Under the pieces are notes generated by a model, which ran no database searches, was not told the DNA's origin, and saw only the letters and a program-made list of their open reading frames with translations. The translations under genes were made by a program, and so were the position numbers. Shown here piece by piece: positions 5,371-12,992 of a stretch of DNA of 14,651 nucleotides. Each line of letters starts with the position of its first letter. The first letter of the stretch is position 1. The stretch covers positions 1 through 14,651 of the forward strand of contig JAATVM010000249.1 in the NCBI GenBank assembly GCA_014523495.1. Direction: 5' to 3'. Origin of the DNA: Nitrososphaerales archaeon TH1920. GTDB lineage: Archaea > Thermoproteota > Nitrososphaeria > Nitrososphaerales > Nitrososphaeraceae.

Positions 5371-5909
5371 ATTTCGAAACATTATGAACTTTCCATCCAA
5401 TATTTAAAAATTGACGTTAGGTTGAAATTTTCAAATTATTCCCAGATCTTTTCGCCAAATGTTAATTTCTTATTAAAAAATTACCTAAAGATGCAATACA
5501 AACAGCCAAGATTAACGATGAGGCATATTGAATATGAGAATACTCGACAAACAAACACTAACGAATGTTGAATTATTGCGCCAAATGCACATAGAACAAA
5601 AAAAGTCAGGTATTGTCTAGAAACATGCCTAAAAGAAAAATCTCTGGTAAGAAAACATTGGTTGGTACATAAAGCAAAATTACGATGCTAGTATAGATTT
5701 TCAATAGATAAAGCGGGATCCTCAACTGTGTGTCAAAAATAAATGCAGAGCAATTAGCTTCTGAGATGAGAAGCTACAGTAAGAGAATAGATAATGAATT
5801 CATTTCTCTCAAAATGGAAATTAAATAATATAAGACTATTTTTATCTTAATTAAAATAAAAAAATGAGGTTTGTAGTTTTTGACTCAGCTACGTCGACTG
5901 TGTTGTGCC
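5371..5909. other. Long gap with only short coding-like fragments
   Basis: No recognisable gene. Two short plus-strand frames look faintly protein-like: one from the ATG near 5535 (MRILDKQTLTNVELL...) and one from a GTG near 5729 (VSKINAEQLASEMRSYSKRI...), the latter helix-forming. They are in different frames and under 35 codons each. They may be remains of a decayed gene or chance. No IS ends, tRNA or strong hairpins were seen. Confidence 0.3.
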
Positions 5910-6686
5910 TTATTGAGGATTGCATCCACCACTTGGTTGACTAACGAAGCAGTTGTTCTTTAGTAATTCATTTCCATTAATGTTCAATGGCAACCCGTCA
6001 GCATTATTTATGTCGACATCATTCTTTAGTACGTTGTTATACAGTATGGTATTCTTTGTACTCTGTGCATCCAGGAATATACCGTTCCTGCTTCCACCAA
6101 TTGAATTGGCGTCTACTAGTCCTTTGTCTGTATTGACAAGTGTTACTCCTGCAAGATCATTGCCAGTCATCATATTGGCGTGTATTTGAGGTCCGATGGA
6201 TGAGTGTGACGCGATACCAATTGTGTTTGGTCCAATAAAGTTCTGTTCAACAGTACTTCCAATCGAACCGGTCATGAAGACAGCTATCTTATTTCCTTCA
6301 AATGTAACTCTATTTATTTCAGTACCTTCAGAGCCAGTTATCAAAATCCCTGCCTGGAAATCACGAATAGAGCCTGAACCTTGGACAACTACACCATTTG
6401 AGTGGGGTATAGCTACGCCTACTTTAGAACTATTATCTCCTGGTCCATTGATAGAGTATCCATTTAAATTAATGGTTGTGTTATCGTCTCCGACAATTAG
6501 TCCATCTCCTGTGCAGACAAGATTTGCAGTTAATGTCACGTTACCATGAACTACTTGACCGCATGCTGGACTCGACAATGGTTCTTGTGCCAGTGCTGCT
6601 TGCATTGAATTCTGCATGTTTATGCCACTAAAAGTTGCTAGTGCTACTAATATTGTTGCTAAGATGTATGACATTGTTTGTTGCAT
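5910..6686 (-). CDS. Exported right-handed parallel beta-helix protein (NosD/PbH1-like)
   Basis: Predicted extracytoplasmic protein of 258 residues. Residues about 5-33 form a signal peptide (SYILATILVALATFSGI ending ALA before QEP). A short cysteine-containing start (ACGQVVHGNVTLTANLVC) leads into DGLIVGDDNTTINLNGYSI, the usual entry to a NosD-type beta-helix. Repeated rungs of about 22 residues follow: VVVQGSGSIRDFQAGILITG, GTEINRVTFEGNKIAVFMTG, STVEQNFIGPNTIGIASHS and NTILYNNVLKNDVDINNADG. The C-terminal CFVSQPSGGCNPQ could form a disulphide. Such proteins often bind or cut polysaccharides, but no catalytic motif is visible. ATG 6686 has a TATA box at the leaderless distance. Confidence 0.85.
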   Translation of the reverse strand: MQQTMSYILATILVALATFSGINMQNSMQAALAQEPLSSPACGQVVHGNVTLTANLVCTGDGLIVGDDNTTINLNGYSINGPGDNSSKVGVAIPHSNGVVVQGSGSIRDFQAGILITGSEGTEINRVTFEGNKIAVFMTGSIGSTVEQNFIGPNTIGIASHSSIGPQIHANMMTGNDLAGVTLVNTDKGLVDANSIGGSRNGIFLDAQSTKNTILYNNVLKNDVDINNADGLPLNINGNELLKNNCFVSQPSGGCNPQ

Positions 6687-6710
6687 CCATAATAGGGCTA
6701 CATTACTAAC

Positions 6711-6717
6711 TATTTAA
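6711..6717 (-). promoter_or_regulatory. TATA box for the beta-helix gene
   Basis: TTAAATA on the minus strand is centred about 28 bases before the ATG at 6686. Confidence 0.5.
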
Positions 6718-7061
6718 GTCGAACTCTTCTTTCTATTGTAACTAAGTTGCAGTATAAGTAGTTCTTCTACTAGATACAATAAATATTAAATTCTTTCATA
6801 ATAGTATAATTTTACTAAATTTTTTAATATGCGTTCACTGATTCTTTTCCTATTCACTTTATGAAATCATGAAAGTTTATTATGAGAGATTAAGATTATT
6901 ACTAAATTTTTGTAGGAGACGAGAAATTGTCTATTGAGACTGGGTTGATAATCACCTCCACATTTCGCCAAATTTGAAAATGAAACTGACATTTTATAGT
7001 CAAGTGCCGCCAATTTTGCCCGCGACTAAATAGTAGAATTAGAGTATCCATTCTTAACAAG
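6718..7061. other. Divergent AT-rich regulatory gap, no gene seen
   Basis: Separates the minus-strand beta-helix gene from the plus-strand flavoprotein gene. It has a 13-base direct repeat TTACTAAATTTTT (6812-6824 and 6899-6911). Most of the rest is AT-rich without good reading frames. I see no convincing operator or RNA. Confidence 0.3.
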
Positions 7062-7070
7062 AAATATAAA
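7062..7070 (+). promoter_or_regulatory. TATA box for the geranylgeranyl-reductase-family gene
   Basis: AAATATAAA is centred about 27 bases before the GTG at 7093. This favours that GTG over the nearby out-of-frame ATG at 7079. Confidence 0.5.
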
Positions 7071-7092
7071 CAATTTTTATGTCAAGAATAGC

Positions 7093-8121
7093 GTGAAGCT
7101 GGCTATTGTTGGTGCAGGAGTGGCGGGATCCTACCTTGGAAATCGTCTTCAAGGAGATGGGCACCAAATAGAGATCTTTGAAGCCACAAGAAAGGAATCA
7201 CATTGGCCAGTATGTGCATGGGGAGCTTCAAAAAACGTATTGGAAATATTTTCCAAAAATGCAGGCCTTGATTTTGACAATTATGTTCTTCATCGCGGAA
7301 AAAAATTGAGGATGGACCTTCCTGACGAAAAAGTAGAATATTTGGATCTTAAAGGATTGGTCACATATGATAAGTATCTTTGGGAACGGGATCTTTGCGA
7401 AGGATTAAAGATAAACTATGGATTTCACTGTACTCCAGAGTCAGATTTTCTTTCGAATTTTGATTATATCATAGATTGTACTGGATTTCACAGATCTCTC
7501 CTTCCTAGATCCCCCCATGATTTCATAATACCCTCATACGAATTTCTTGTCGAAAATGTCAGCGGAGTTGATGAATTTTACGTGATCGGCTACAAGGGAG
7601 CTAGAGGTTATTTCTGGTTTTTTCCGTTGGGAAATGGCCGAGCATATATCGGAGCTGGTGATATTGATAGAAAATATTATGGAATATCAGAATTCTTTGT
7701 AAAAAACCCTCGTGCCCAGGTATTGAGAAAAATTGGAAGGCCTATAAGACTGTCTCCTCCTAAACGCATGCTACCTTTCCATATTGATAACATAATAGGT
7801 GTTGGTGAATCAATAGGATGTGTTTTTCCCTTGCTCGGTGAAGGGATCATCCCATCTCTAATTTGCTGTAATATTTTCATAGATGTTTTAAATAAAGATT
7901 CAACCTTTGATGCAGGACTTTACGAAAAGAGAATTCTTAAAAAATTCGGGTATTATGACGATGTTTACAGAATAGTTAGATTAAAGATGGATGGAAAACT
8001 CAATTCTATTAAACACTTCAAGTTACTTATGAGTATGTATAGAAATATGAAGAAAGAAGAAAAACGATTTGGATTTGGTATTGATTTTGAACAAATGAAT
8101 AGACTGTTAAAAGCACTATAG
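7093..8121 (+). CDS. Geranylgeranyl-reductase-family FAD-dependent oxidoreductase
   Basis: Flavoprotein of the GGR family, which in archaea saturates the isoprenoid chains of membrane lipids or quinones. The Rossmann FAD motif VGAGVAGSYLGNRL is at residues 6-19, with the ribose-binding acid at E30. WPVCAWGAS (38-46) holds the cysteine typical of the family, DCTG (128-131) is the mid-chain FAD contact, and GYFWFFPLGNGRAYIGAG (172-189) is the usual strand pair. The second FAD motif reads GVGESIGCVFPLLGEGI (236-252), where the normal GDA has become GES. At 342 residues it is slightly short. GTG is the start, supported by the TATA box. The exact substrate cannot be told; archaea of this group usually carry several paralogues. 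Confidence 0.85.
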   Translation: MKLAIVGAGVAGSYLGNRLQGDGHQIEIFEATRKESHWPVCAWGASKNVLEIFSKNAGLDFDNYVLHRGKKLRMDLPDEKVEYLDLKGLVTYDKYLWERDLCEGLKINYGFHCTPESDFLSNFDYIIDCTGFHRSLLPRSPHDFIIPSYEFLVENVSGVDEFYVIGYKGARGYFWFFPLGNGRAYIGAGDIDRKYYGISEFFVKNPRAQVLRKIGRPIRLSPPKRMLPFHIDNIIGVGESIGCVFPLLGEGIIPSLICCNIFIDVLNKDSTFDAGLYEKRILKKFGYYDDVYRIVRLKMDGKLNSIKHFKLLMSMYRNMKKEEKRFGFGIDFEQMNRLLKAL

Positions 8122-8140
8122 CAAAACGTCATCTTAATTT

Positions 8141-8166
8141 TTGGTAATGCCAGTAGTTTTTACCAA
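8141..8166 (+). terminator. Possible 3' hairpin behind the flavoprotein gene
   Basis: TTGGTAA (8141-8147) pairs with TTACCAA (8160-8166) around a 12-base loop, 19 bases after the stop codon, with T-rich stretches around it. Archaeal termination mainly uses T-runs, so the hairpin may rather protect the 3' end. Confidence 0.3.
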
Positions 8167-8169
8167 TAA

Positions 8170-8216
8170 CCACGATTTTCCCGTTAATAGTATTCATTTG
8201 CTACCTCCACGATTTT
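8170..8216. repeat. Direct repeat CCACGATTTT, two copies
   Basis: The 10-mer occurs at 8170-8179 and 8207-8216, 37 bases apart, in the gap before the small membrane protein. It may be paired binding sites; short length makes chance possible. Confidence 0.2.
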
Positions 8217-8347
8217 AGAATAATTTGTTGAAAAATCATGGCAAATATTGTGTTATTTCTATTTAAATTTTCTATCTCATGTTTTAGATTACTATTTGTG
8301 ATAATTCTGGAATATACCATAATGGAACGGAATGTATTTGTAAAAGA

Positions 8348-8827
8348 ATGACACTAAGTCTACCTATGTCTACTTCATATAATACAGATTGGTTTAGGAG
8401 ACGCTGGTTAGATTTCCGCAATGGACATAGTATATACCTAGTTTTTGCAATGACTTTTGCTAATTTTATAACAATTCAGTATAAACTATTAATTGACACG
8501 GTTCCTTATTTGAGTGGGATTTTTAATAGTATTTGGAGTTTTGCGATATTGTTCATCTTGCTCTACGTACCACTTAGCATAATACTAGGATATTGGCACA
8601 GGAAAAGCCAATGGAAAGTCGAACAGGACGCTCTGTTTAGGGAAAATAAGGTAGGGGCAATAATGTGGATGTATGTAATTGATCTTATTGAAGGTAAGGT
8701 GAGCGAAGAAGATAAGAAATTGATGAGAGAATCCCTCCTTAGAATTACAAGAGGGGAAACTAGACTCTACGGTACAGGCAAGTTGTCAGATAAGGAAGGA
8801 AAATCAAGAGATGGTCAGGACAAATAG
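8348..8827 (+). CDS. Small membrane protein with two transmembrane helices, function unknown
   Basis: No function is known to me. The 159 residues open with a short polar segment containing WFRRRWLDFRNGHS (about 15-28), then two hydrophobic helices: about 28-47 (SIYLVFAMTFANFITIQYK) and about 60-82 (NSIWSFAILFILLYVPLSII). A charged cytoplasmic tail follows (about 83-159) with a predicted helix around VEQDALFRENKVGAIMWMYV and an acidic-basic stretch. I have an impression that a protein with this WFRRRWLDFRNGHS start is widespread in ammonia-oxidising archaea, but I cannot confirm it here. ATG 8348 is used; a second Met is at residue 7. A TATA-like AATATA lies at about 8311-8316. It stands between a lipid-type flavoprotein and the glycan genes. 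Confidence 0.75.
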   Translation: MTLSLPMSTSYNTDWFRRRWLDFRNGHSIYLVFAMTFANFITIQYKLLIDTVPYLSGIFNSIWSFAILFILLYVPLSIILGYWHRKSQWKVEQDALFRENKVGAIMWMYVIDLIEGKVSEEDKKLMRESLLRITRGETRLYGTGKLSDKEGKSRDGQDK

Positions 8828-8921
8828 TCTGTGATGGCTTACTTAAATTAGAACCAAATTATTTATCCTTGATCGAGGTTCATAAATGGATACTAAGTTG
8901 AATTGTATCCAGCAAAAGGTG

Positions 8922-8927
8922 TTTAAA
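8922..8927 (+). promoter_or_regulatory. TATA-like box for the family 2 glycosyltransferase
   Basis: TTTAAA is centred about 25 bases before the GTG at 8950, supporting the GTG start. Confidence 0.4.
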
Positions 8928-8949
8928 GTGCATTATTTTCATTATACCT

Positions 8950-9807
8950 GTGGGAAGCTACTATGCGATTGTGACCTGCCGGAATTCTGACAATGAAATT
9001 GAAAATGCTATCAATTCACTGCTAAAACAGACAATTAAGCCTAAATACATTATAGTTATTGATGATGGGTCAACTGATAACACTCATAATATATTGGAAG
9101 CACTAAAATTAAAAAATAATAACATTCATGTAATTACAAATCCTGATTTAGGATATGATATTGGAAGGGTAGTGAAAAATTGGAATAATGCAATAAATTT
9201 TGCTAGGGACCTAAATTTGGAGGTTACTGATTATCACATGATAAGTACCGATGATACCCATTATGAAGAGTTCTACGCCGAGAAGATAATGCACAATATG
9301 GACAGTGATAATAGAATAGCTGTTTCTTCAGGAAACTATGACAATAATAGTTATGCCACTCCACATGGAGCAGGAAGGTTTGTCAGAAATTCTTTCTTTA
9401 ATGATGTTCTCGGGAGCTACCCAGAGAAAATGGGATATGAATCTGTCATCTTACAATTGTCATTATATCATGGTTTCAAGAATGTAGTCAATAACGATGC
9501 ACGATTTTCACATACAAGACAACTCGGAGCTAATCACCATTTTTACGAATTTGGTGCAAGCATGAGAACACTTGGATATCATCCACTTTTTGTAATTGGC
9601 AGATTTATGCAATGTTTTTTGACGGGAAGGCCAATGGGTAGACTTGGAGCAATTCGCATGTTGTATTATTACCTATCGTATAAACCAAAAAAAGAGGGAT
9701 ATGATAGCATGTATGACCCGGAAATTAGAAAAGCAATAAGAATTAGACAGAAGACAAGGATAAAGCAAATATTGGGATTAAAGACTACTGAAACATTAGA
9801 ACAGTAA
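8950..9807 (+). CDS. Family 2 (GT-A fold) glycosyltransferase
   Basis: Transfers a sugar from a nucleotide donor to a growing glycan at the cytoplasmic side of the membrane. The 285 residues begin YYAIVTCRNSDNEIENAINS (4-23) and IIVIDDGSTDNTHNIL (34-49), the standard nucleotide-binding half of GT2, with DDGSTD at 38-43. The DxD-like metal site is STDDTH (99-104). The second half holds FVRNSFFNDVLGSYPE and GYESVILQLSLYHGFKNVV, where the acceptor-side Glu and Leu motif would be. No transmembrane helix is clear, though LFVIGRFMQCFLTG is hydrophobic. Start is GTG; the TTTAAA box 25 bases upstream agrees. It opens the glycan locus. The donor and linkage cannot be read off. Confidence 0.88.
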   Translation: MGSYYAIVTCRNSDNEIENAINSLLKQTIKPKYIIVIDDGSTDNTHNILEALKLKNNNIHVITNPDLGYDIGRVVKNWNNAINFARDLNLEVTDYHMISTDDTHYEEFYAEKIMHNMDSDNRIAVSSGNYDNNSYATPHGAGRFVRNSFFNDVLGSYPEKMGYESVILQLSLYHGFKNVVNNDARFSHTRQLGANHHFYEFGASMRTLGYHPLFVIGRFMQCFLTGRPMGRLGAIRMLYYYLSYKPKKEGYDSMYDPEIRKAIRIRQKTRIKQILGLKTTETLEQ

Positions 9808-9890
9808 GTCCACCTAAATTTAATATCATTGTTAGTCTAAGAATAGCCAATAGTTTTGAGATTTTAATCCGTGATCGAAAAACTAGTGGA

Positions 9891-9900
9891 TATTTATATT
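9891..9900 (+). promoter_or_regulatory. TATA box for wecB
   Basis: TATTTATATT is centred about 29 bases before the ATG at 9925, giving wecB its own promoter. Confidence 0.5.
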
Positions 9901-9924
9901 TAGTTTTGGTAATTTCTTACGTAA

Positions 9925-11004
9925 ATGAAAGTAGCCTCTGTGGTAGGTGCTCGCCCCAACTTTATTAAGATGGGACCTGTCCATAAATCACTAAGTAGTT
10001 CAGGAATCGAACATCTGATAGTTCATACCGGCCAACACTATGATTATGAAATGTCTGATATCTTCTTTAACGATTTTGAGCTTCCAAAACCAAACATTTA
10101 CCTGGGTGTAGGATCAGGAAGTTCATGTTTCCAAATAGGGGAAATAGTCAAACGTCTAGAGGAAAAGCTTACACAAAGACAAGTTGATCTTGTTCTTGTT
10201 TATGGTGACACTAATTCAACCTTAGCCGGAGCCATATGTGCAAACAAGTGTGGTATAAAATTAGGACATATAGAGGCTGGATTGCGTAGTTATGATTCTA
10301 CAATGCCTGAAGAAAATAATAGAATTTTAACTGATCATCTAAGCGATTATCTATTTGCACCTACTCTAAATGCTGTGAATAATCTAAAAAAAGAAAGAAT
10401 AAGAGGCAAAGTATACTGTACAGGAGATCTATCAGTTGAAATTATTGACAAGACTAAATTAATTTCTAAAAAATCGGAGATACTTGATATACTAGGTCTA
10501 AAATCCAGATCGTATTTACTACTTACAATGCACCGCGCGGAAAATACTGGTACAAAGGACTATTTTATTCAGCTTTTAAAGACGTTCGAATCACTTGTTG
10601 ATAATACAATTGTGTTTCCTATCCATCCTAGAACAAAGAAAATGTTTAAAACTTTTGGATTATTAGATAGACTCTTAAAATGCTCTAATGTTAAAATGTT
10701 ACTCCCAGTGGGATATATAGATTTTATAGCGTTGCTTCAAAATGCGTTAAAAGTCGTTACTGATTCAGGTGGAATACAAAAGGAAGCATATCTATTAAAG
10801 ATACCGTGTATTACAATGAGAAAGAATACAGAGTGGGTGGAAACTATCAAAGGACAATGGAATGTCCTTACAGGAGTTGATAGCAAGAAAATAGTTGATG
10901 CAGTCAGAAGGCCATCACCAAATTCTAAATATTCTAAATCTGTATTTGGTAGCGGTAGGACATCGCAAGTCATTAATGAACTTATTTCCAGTATTATTCA
11001 ATAA
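9925..11004 (+). CDS. wecB: UDP-N-acetylglucosamine 2-epimerase (non-hydrolysing)
   Basis: Converts UDP-GlcNAc to UDP-ManNAc, the first step to ManNAc and ManNAcA in surface polysaccharides and N-glycans. The 359 residues are full length. In order: VVGARPNFIKM (6-16), HTGQHYDYEMS (34-44), YGDTNSTLAG (93-102), HIEAGLRS (115-122) and TMPEENNRILTDHLSDYLF (126-144). Then come MHRAEN (202-207), HPRTKK (234-239) and DSGGIQKEA (280-288), with RKNTEW (299-304) where the family has R-x-x-T-E-R/W. The catalytic acids D95, E117 and E130 and the catalytic His203 are all present. No UDP-ManNAc dehydrogenase (wecC) is in the window. It lies between two transferase genes, each with its own TATA box. Confidence 0.97.
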   Translation: MKVASVVGARPNFIKMGPVHKSLSSSGIEHLIVHTGQHYDYEMSDIFFNDFELPKPNIYLGVGSGSSCFQIGEIVKRLEEKLTQRQVDLVLVYGDTNSTLAGAICANKCGIKLGHIEAGLRSYDSTMPEENNRILTDHLSDYLFAPTLNAVNNLKKERIRGKVYCTGDLSVEIIDKTKLISKKSEILDILGLKSRSYLLLTMHRAENTGTKDYFIQLLKTFESLVDNTIVFPIHPRTKKMFKTFGLLDRLLKCSNVKMLLPVGYIDFIALLQNALKVVTDSGGIQKEAYLLKIPCITMRKNTEWVETIKGQWNVLTGVDSKKIVDAVRRPSPNSKYSKSVFGSGRTSQVINELISSIIQ

Positions 11005-11124
11005 CTAATCAATTTATCATTTAGAAATTACTATTGGTAAAAATCGACAACGATATTGGATAATTAATAATAGTTGTCAGATGTAAATTATGGATTTTAG
11101 TAAACTACAAGATGTTTACACAAG

Positions 11125-11138
11125 AATTGATATCAATT
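11125..11138. promoter_or_regulatory. Perfect 14-bp palindrome upstream of the methyltransferase TATA box
   Basis: AATTGATATCAATT is its own reverse complement and ends six bases before the TATA box, over the BRE position. Its right half plus flank, GATATCAATTAAA (11129-11141), recurs at 12913-12925 upstream of the minus-strand glycosyltransferase. This is a candidate operator for a dimeric regulator; AT-richness makes chance possible. Confidence 0.35.
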
Positions 11139-11143
11139 AAATC

Positions 11144-11150
11144 AAATATA
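11144..11150 (+). promoter_or_regulatory. TATA-like box for the methyltransferase
   Basis: AAATATA is centred about 23 bases before the first ATG (11170) and 26 before the second (11173), so the second may be the used start. Confidence 0.4.
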
Positions 11151-11169
11151 GCATATTTCCACAATCAAT

Positions 11170-11886
11170 ATGATGAAATCACGTAAGGCTCCTCGTTTTG
11201 GAGTAATGCTTGGATGGACAATATTGCGAGAGTCGTGGACGGCTCTTACTCAAAATAGTATGAGTTTTCCGGAAGTGTTTGAAGATTACGAAAAGTATCA
11301 CTCCGCCATAAACACCGGTAACTTGTCTAGAGCTAAATTAGTAGAGGACTGGATTGAACCAAATTCGACGGTTCTGGATGTTGGAGTTGGTGATGGGACT
11401 GTTTCAGAGTATCTCATAAAAAATAAGCAAGTGAAGGTATTAGGGCTGGACATCTCAGCTACAGCATGCCAAAAAGCAAAGCAGCTTGGAATTCAAACCG
11501 AAGTACGCGATATCACTAATGGGTTAGGTCTTCCAGACGATACTTCCTATGATTACATATTATTGCTAGAAGTAATCGAACACACAGCTTATCCTCACAG
11601 AATTCTAATTGACGCAGTTAATCATGCAAAAAAGGGTGTGATAGTAACTATTCCTAACAGTGCTTACATAAAATGGCGAATACAAATGTTAAGAGGATAT
11701 GTACCCCGACAATCTTTTACACATCTGCACTTTTGGTCAGTAAAAGATTTTGAGATCTTTTGTAAGGAAACAAATATTCAAATCTTGGAATTCAAGACTT
11801 TTTTACCCAGACATCTAATGCCATTCCGGAATCTCTTGGCATGGCAACAATGCTGGTTGTTATCCCCAAAGAAAATGAAAATTTAG
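11170..11886 (+). CDS. Class I SAM-dependent methyltransferase (MetW-like)
   Basis: Predicted to move a methyl group from S-adenosylmethionine to a small molecule or sugar. The 238 residues have an N-terminal extension of about 60 residues. The SAM site follows: motif I VLDVGVGDGTVSEYL (68-82), beta-2 acid in VLGLDIS (90-96; D94), EVRDITNGLGLPDD (111-124), and YDYILLLEVIEH (127-138), the MetW/UbiE-type post-motif. IPNSAYIKWRIQMLRGY (161-177) and FTHLHFWSVKDFEIFC (183-198) complete the fold and recur in glycan-cluster methyltransferases. Two adjacent ATGs (11170, 11173) are possible starts. The stop lies inside a hairpin shared with the convergent gene. Position suggests sugar methylation, but this is inference. 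Confidence 0.85.
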   Translation: MMKSRKAPRFGVMLGWTILRESWTALTQNSMSFPEVFEDYEKYHSAINTGNLSRAKLVEDWIEPNSTVLDVGVGDGTVSEYLIKNKQVKVLGLDISATACQKAKQLGIQTEVRDITNGLGLPDDTSYDYILLLEVIEHTAYPHRILIDAVNHAKKGVIVTIPNSAYIKWRIQMLRGYVPRQSFTHLHFWSVKDFEIFCKETNIQILEFKTFLPRHLMPFRNLLAWQQCWLLSPKKMKI

Positions 11887-11915
11887 CTACAACTTTAAAT
11901 TTTCAGTTGCTAAAT
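11881..11915. terminator. Hairpin between convergent genes
   Basis: ATTTAGC (11881-11887), a three-base bulge and AACT (11891-11894) pair with AGTT (11905-11908) and GCTAAAT (11909-11915), around a T-rich loop. It covers the methyltransferase stop (11884-11886) and may serve the 3' end of this gene or, read the other way, the converging one. Confidence 0.4.
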
Positions 11916-11978
11916 AACCGACCACAGTTTTGTAGATTTGAAAATTATGCACTGGATATGGTATCTTATTCTACGCTA

Positions 11979-12866
11979 CTACAAGAGGTTGAGATCTTTG
12001 TAAATTCCAGAAAGTTGAGAAACCACATTCACAGCATTATGCTCTGGGGGCAGCCCTTGACGAAATTGCAATTTATAATCCAGTACCCTGAGTCCGGATG
12101 CGAGTGCTTGGAGGGCCGTACTACTTAGATTCTCTATAACAGTATCATTAACGTATCTAATATCTACGTATGTTTTGTATCCTCTTATAAAGTCAGGAAT
12201 GTCCTTATACATTATTGGATTCTTAGTTCTATCAAAAACTTCAATATTGAGATTAATGCCATTCTTCTTACAATAGTCAAGAGCCCACTGTATGTTTGTT
12301 ACCTCTGAATTCATAGTAAATGCTTCTTTCAGTTCTACACTTGAATTGTTGTCTGGTTTAAAATGGTCCGTGTCAATAGGAATCGGAATATGAATGCCAT
12401 TTCTAACCAATGGTAACAAATCAGGAGTAGATACACATACTGCATCAGCTAATTTCTGAGCCTTTGAATGACCAATCTTTTTCCTATACAGCCTCTTCAG
12501 TCTAATTACAGTATCTGATAATCGTGATCGGTGTGGAAGTCCTTGTCTATTTAGTCCACGAATATCTGTGCCATGATAATGCAAAATGATCTTCTTTGAT
12601 TTGTGGAATTTCTTGTGTAGTTTGAATAATATGTCTATGAATCCATGGACATGAATTACGTCGGCAGTTTCTCCTTCCCGAAGGCATCTTTCGGTAAAAT
12701 CCGCATACGACACATTGATTATATAATCCTTATAGTAGTCATAAATCCCGTATTTGTCTCCAACATCCTTGTTCCAGATTACCTTGGATTCATGTCCATT
12801 TTTTTGTTGAAATTTTGAATATATGCACGCTACACCGGCTGCATCAAGAATGTGCAGTATGCGCAT
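11979..12866 (-). CDS. GT4-like (GT-B fold) glycosyltransferase, short, EX7Q in place of EX7E
   Basis: Glycosyltransferase of the GT-B fold, resembling GT4. MRILHILDAAGVACIYSK opens the N-terminal Rossmann domain; ADVIHVHGFIDIL (about 68-80) and ILHYHGTDIRG (about 94-104) are its usual acceptor-side strands, and ADAVCVSTPDLLPLVRNG (about 140-157) is the sensor-type strand before the linker. The donor domain is short: 295 residues against about 350 for typical GT4. It reads IENLSSTALQALASGLRVLDY, giving E-x7-Q where GT4 enzymes have E-x7-E. The loss may mean altered donor binding or inactivity. It is convergent with the methyltransferase gene and has its own TATA box on the minus strand. Confidence 0.83.
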   Translation of the reverse strand: MRILHILDAAGVACIYSKFQQKNGHESKVIWNKDVGDKYGIYDYYKDYIINVSYADFTERCLREGETADVIHVHGFIDILFKLHKKFHKSKKIILHYHGTDIRGLNRQGLPHRSRLSDTVIRLKRLYRKKIGHSKAQKLADAVCVSTPDLLPLVRNGIHIPIPIDTDHFKPDNNSSVELKEAFTMNSEVTNIQWALDYCKKNGINLNIEVFDRTKNPIMYKDIPDFIRGYKTYVDIRYVNDTVIENLSSTALQALASGLRVLDYKLQFRQGLPPEHNAVNVVSQLSGIYKDLNLL

Positions 12867-12884
12867 ATTCTAATGAATTAGTAT

Positions 12885-12896
12885 ATCATATAATAA
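12885..12896 (-). promoter_or_regulatory. TATA box for the minus-strand glycosyltransferase
   Basis: TTATTATATGAT on the minus strand is centred about 25 bases before the ATG at 12866, fitting a leaderless message. Confidence 0.5.
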
Positions 12897-12912
12897 ACTA
12901 TTAAATCAGGAC

Positions 12913-12925
12913 GATATCAATTAAA
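12913..12925. repeat. Second copy of the GATATCAATTAAA element
   Basis: Same 13-mer as 11129-11141, here 47 bases before the glycosyltransferase start and pointing the opposite way relative to its gene. The two may be sites of one regulator. Confidence 0.3.
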
Positions 12926-12977
12926 GATACTCTCTGGATAAAGTTTGAGAGTCTTGTATAAACAAAGCTCAATCAGA

Positions 12978-12992
12978 TGAATCTCAGATTCA
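12978..12992. repeat. 15-bp palindrome TGAATCT-C-AGATTCA
   Basis: Perfect 7-bp arms around one base, in the 193-base gap between the epimerase stop and the glycosyltransferase start. A further dyad ACTCTC/GAGAGT lies at 12929-12952, and the stretch 12996-13018 is GC-richer than its surroundings. It could be an operator, a 3'-end hairpin of the epimerase transcript, or part of a short RNA. Confidence 0.35.

Noticed and set aside
5953..6549. Two open frames (78 and 117 codons) opposite the beta-helix gene
   Set aside because: Shadow frames; the minus-strand frame has a signal peptide and beta-helix rungs.
6812..6911. Direct repeat TTACTAAATTTTT as a possible att or iteron pair
   Set aside because: Only two copies, low complexity, no integrase or replication gene nearby.
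5451..6973. TTCGCCAAAT present at 5451-5460 and 6964-6973
   Set aside because: Ten bases shared between two AT-rich gaps, not symmetric and at unrelated distances from starts; chance is enough.
11841..12128. Plus-strand reading frame of 95 codons over the end of the methyltransferase and the antisense of the glycosyltransferase
   Set aside because: No family pattern; both real genes explain the DNA.
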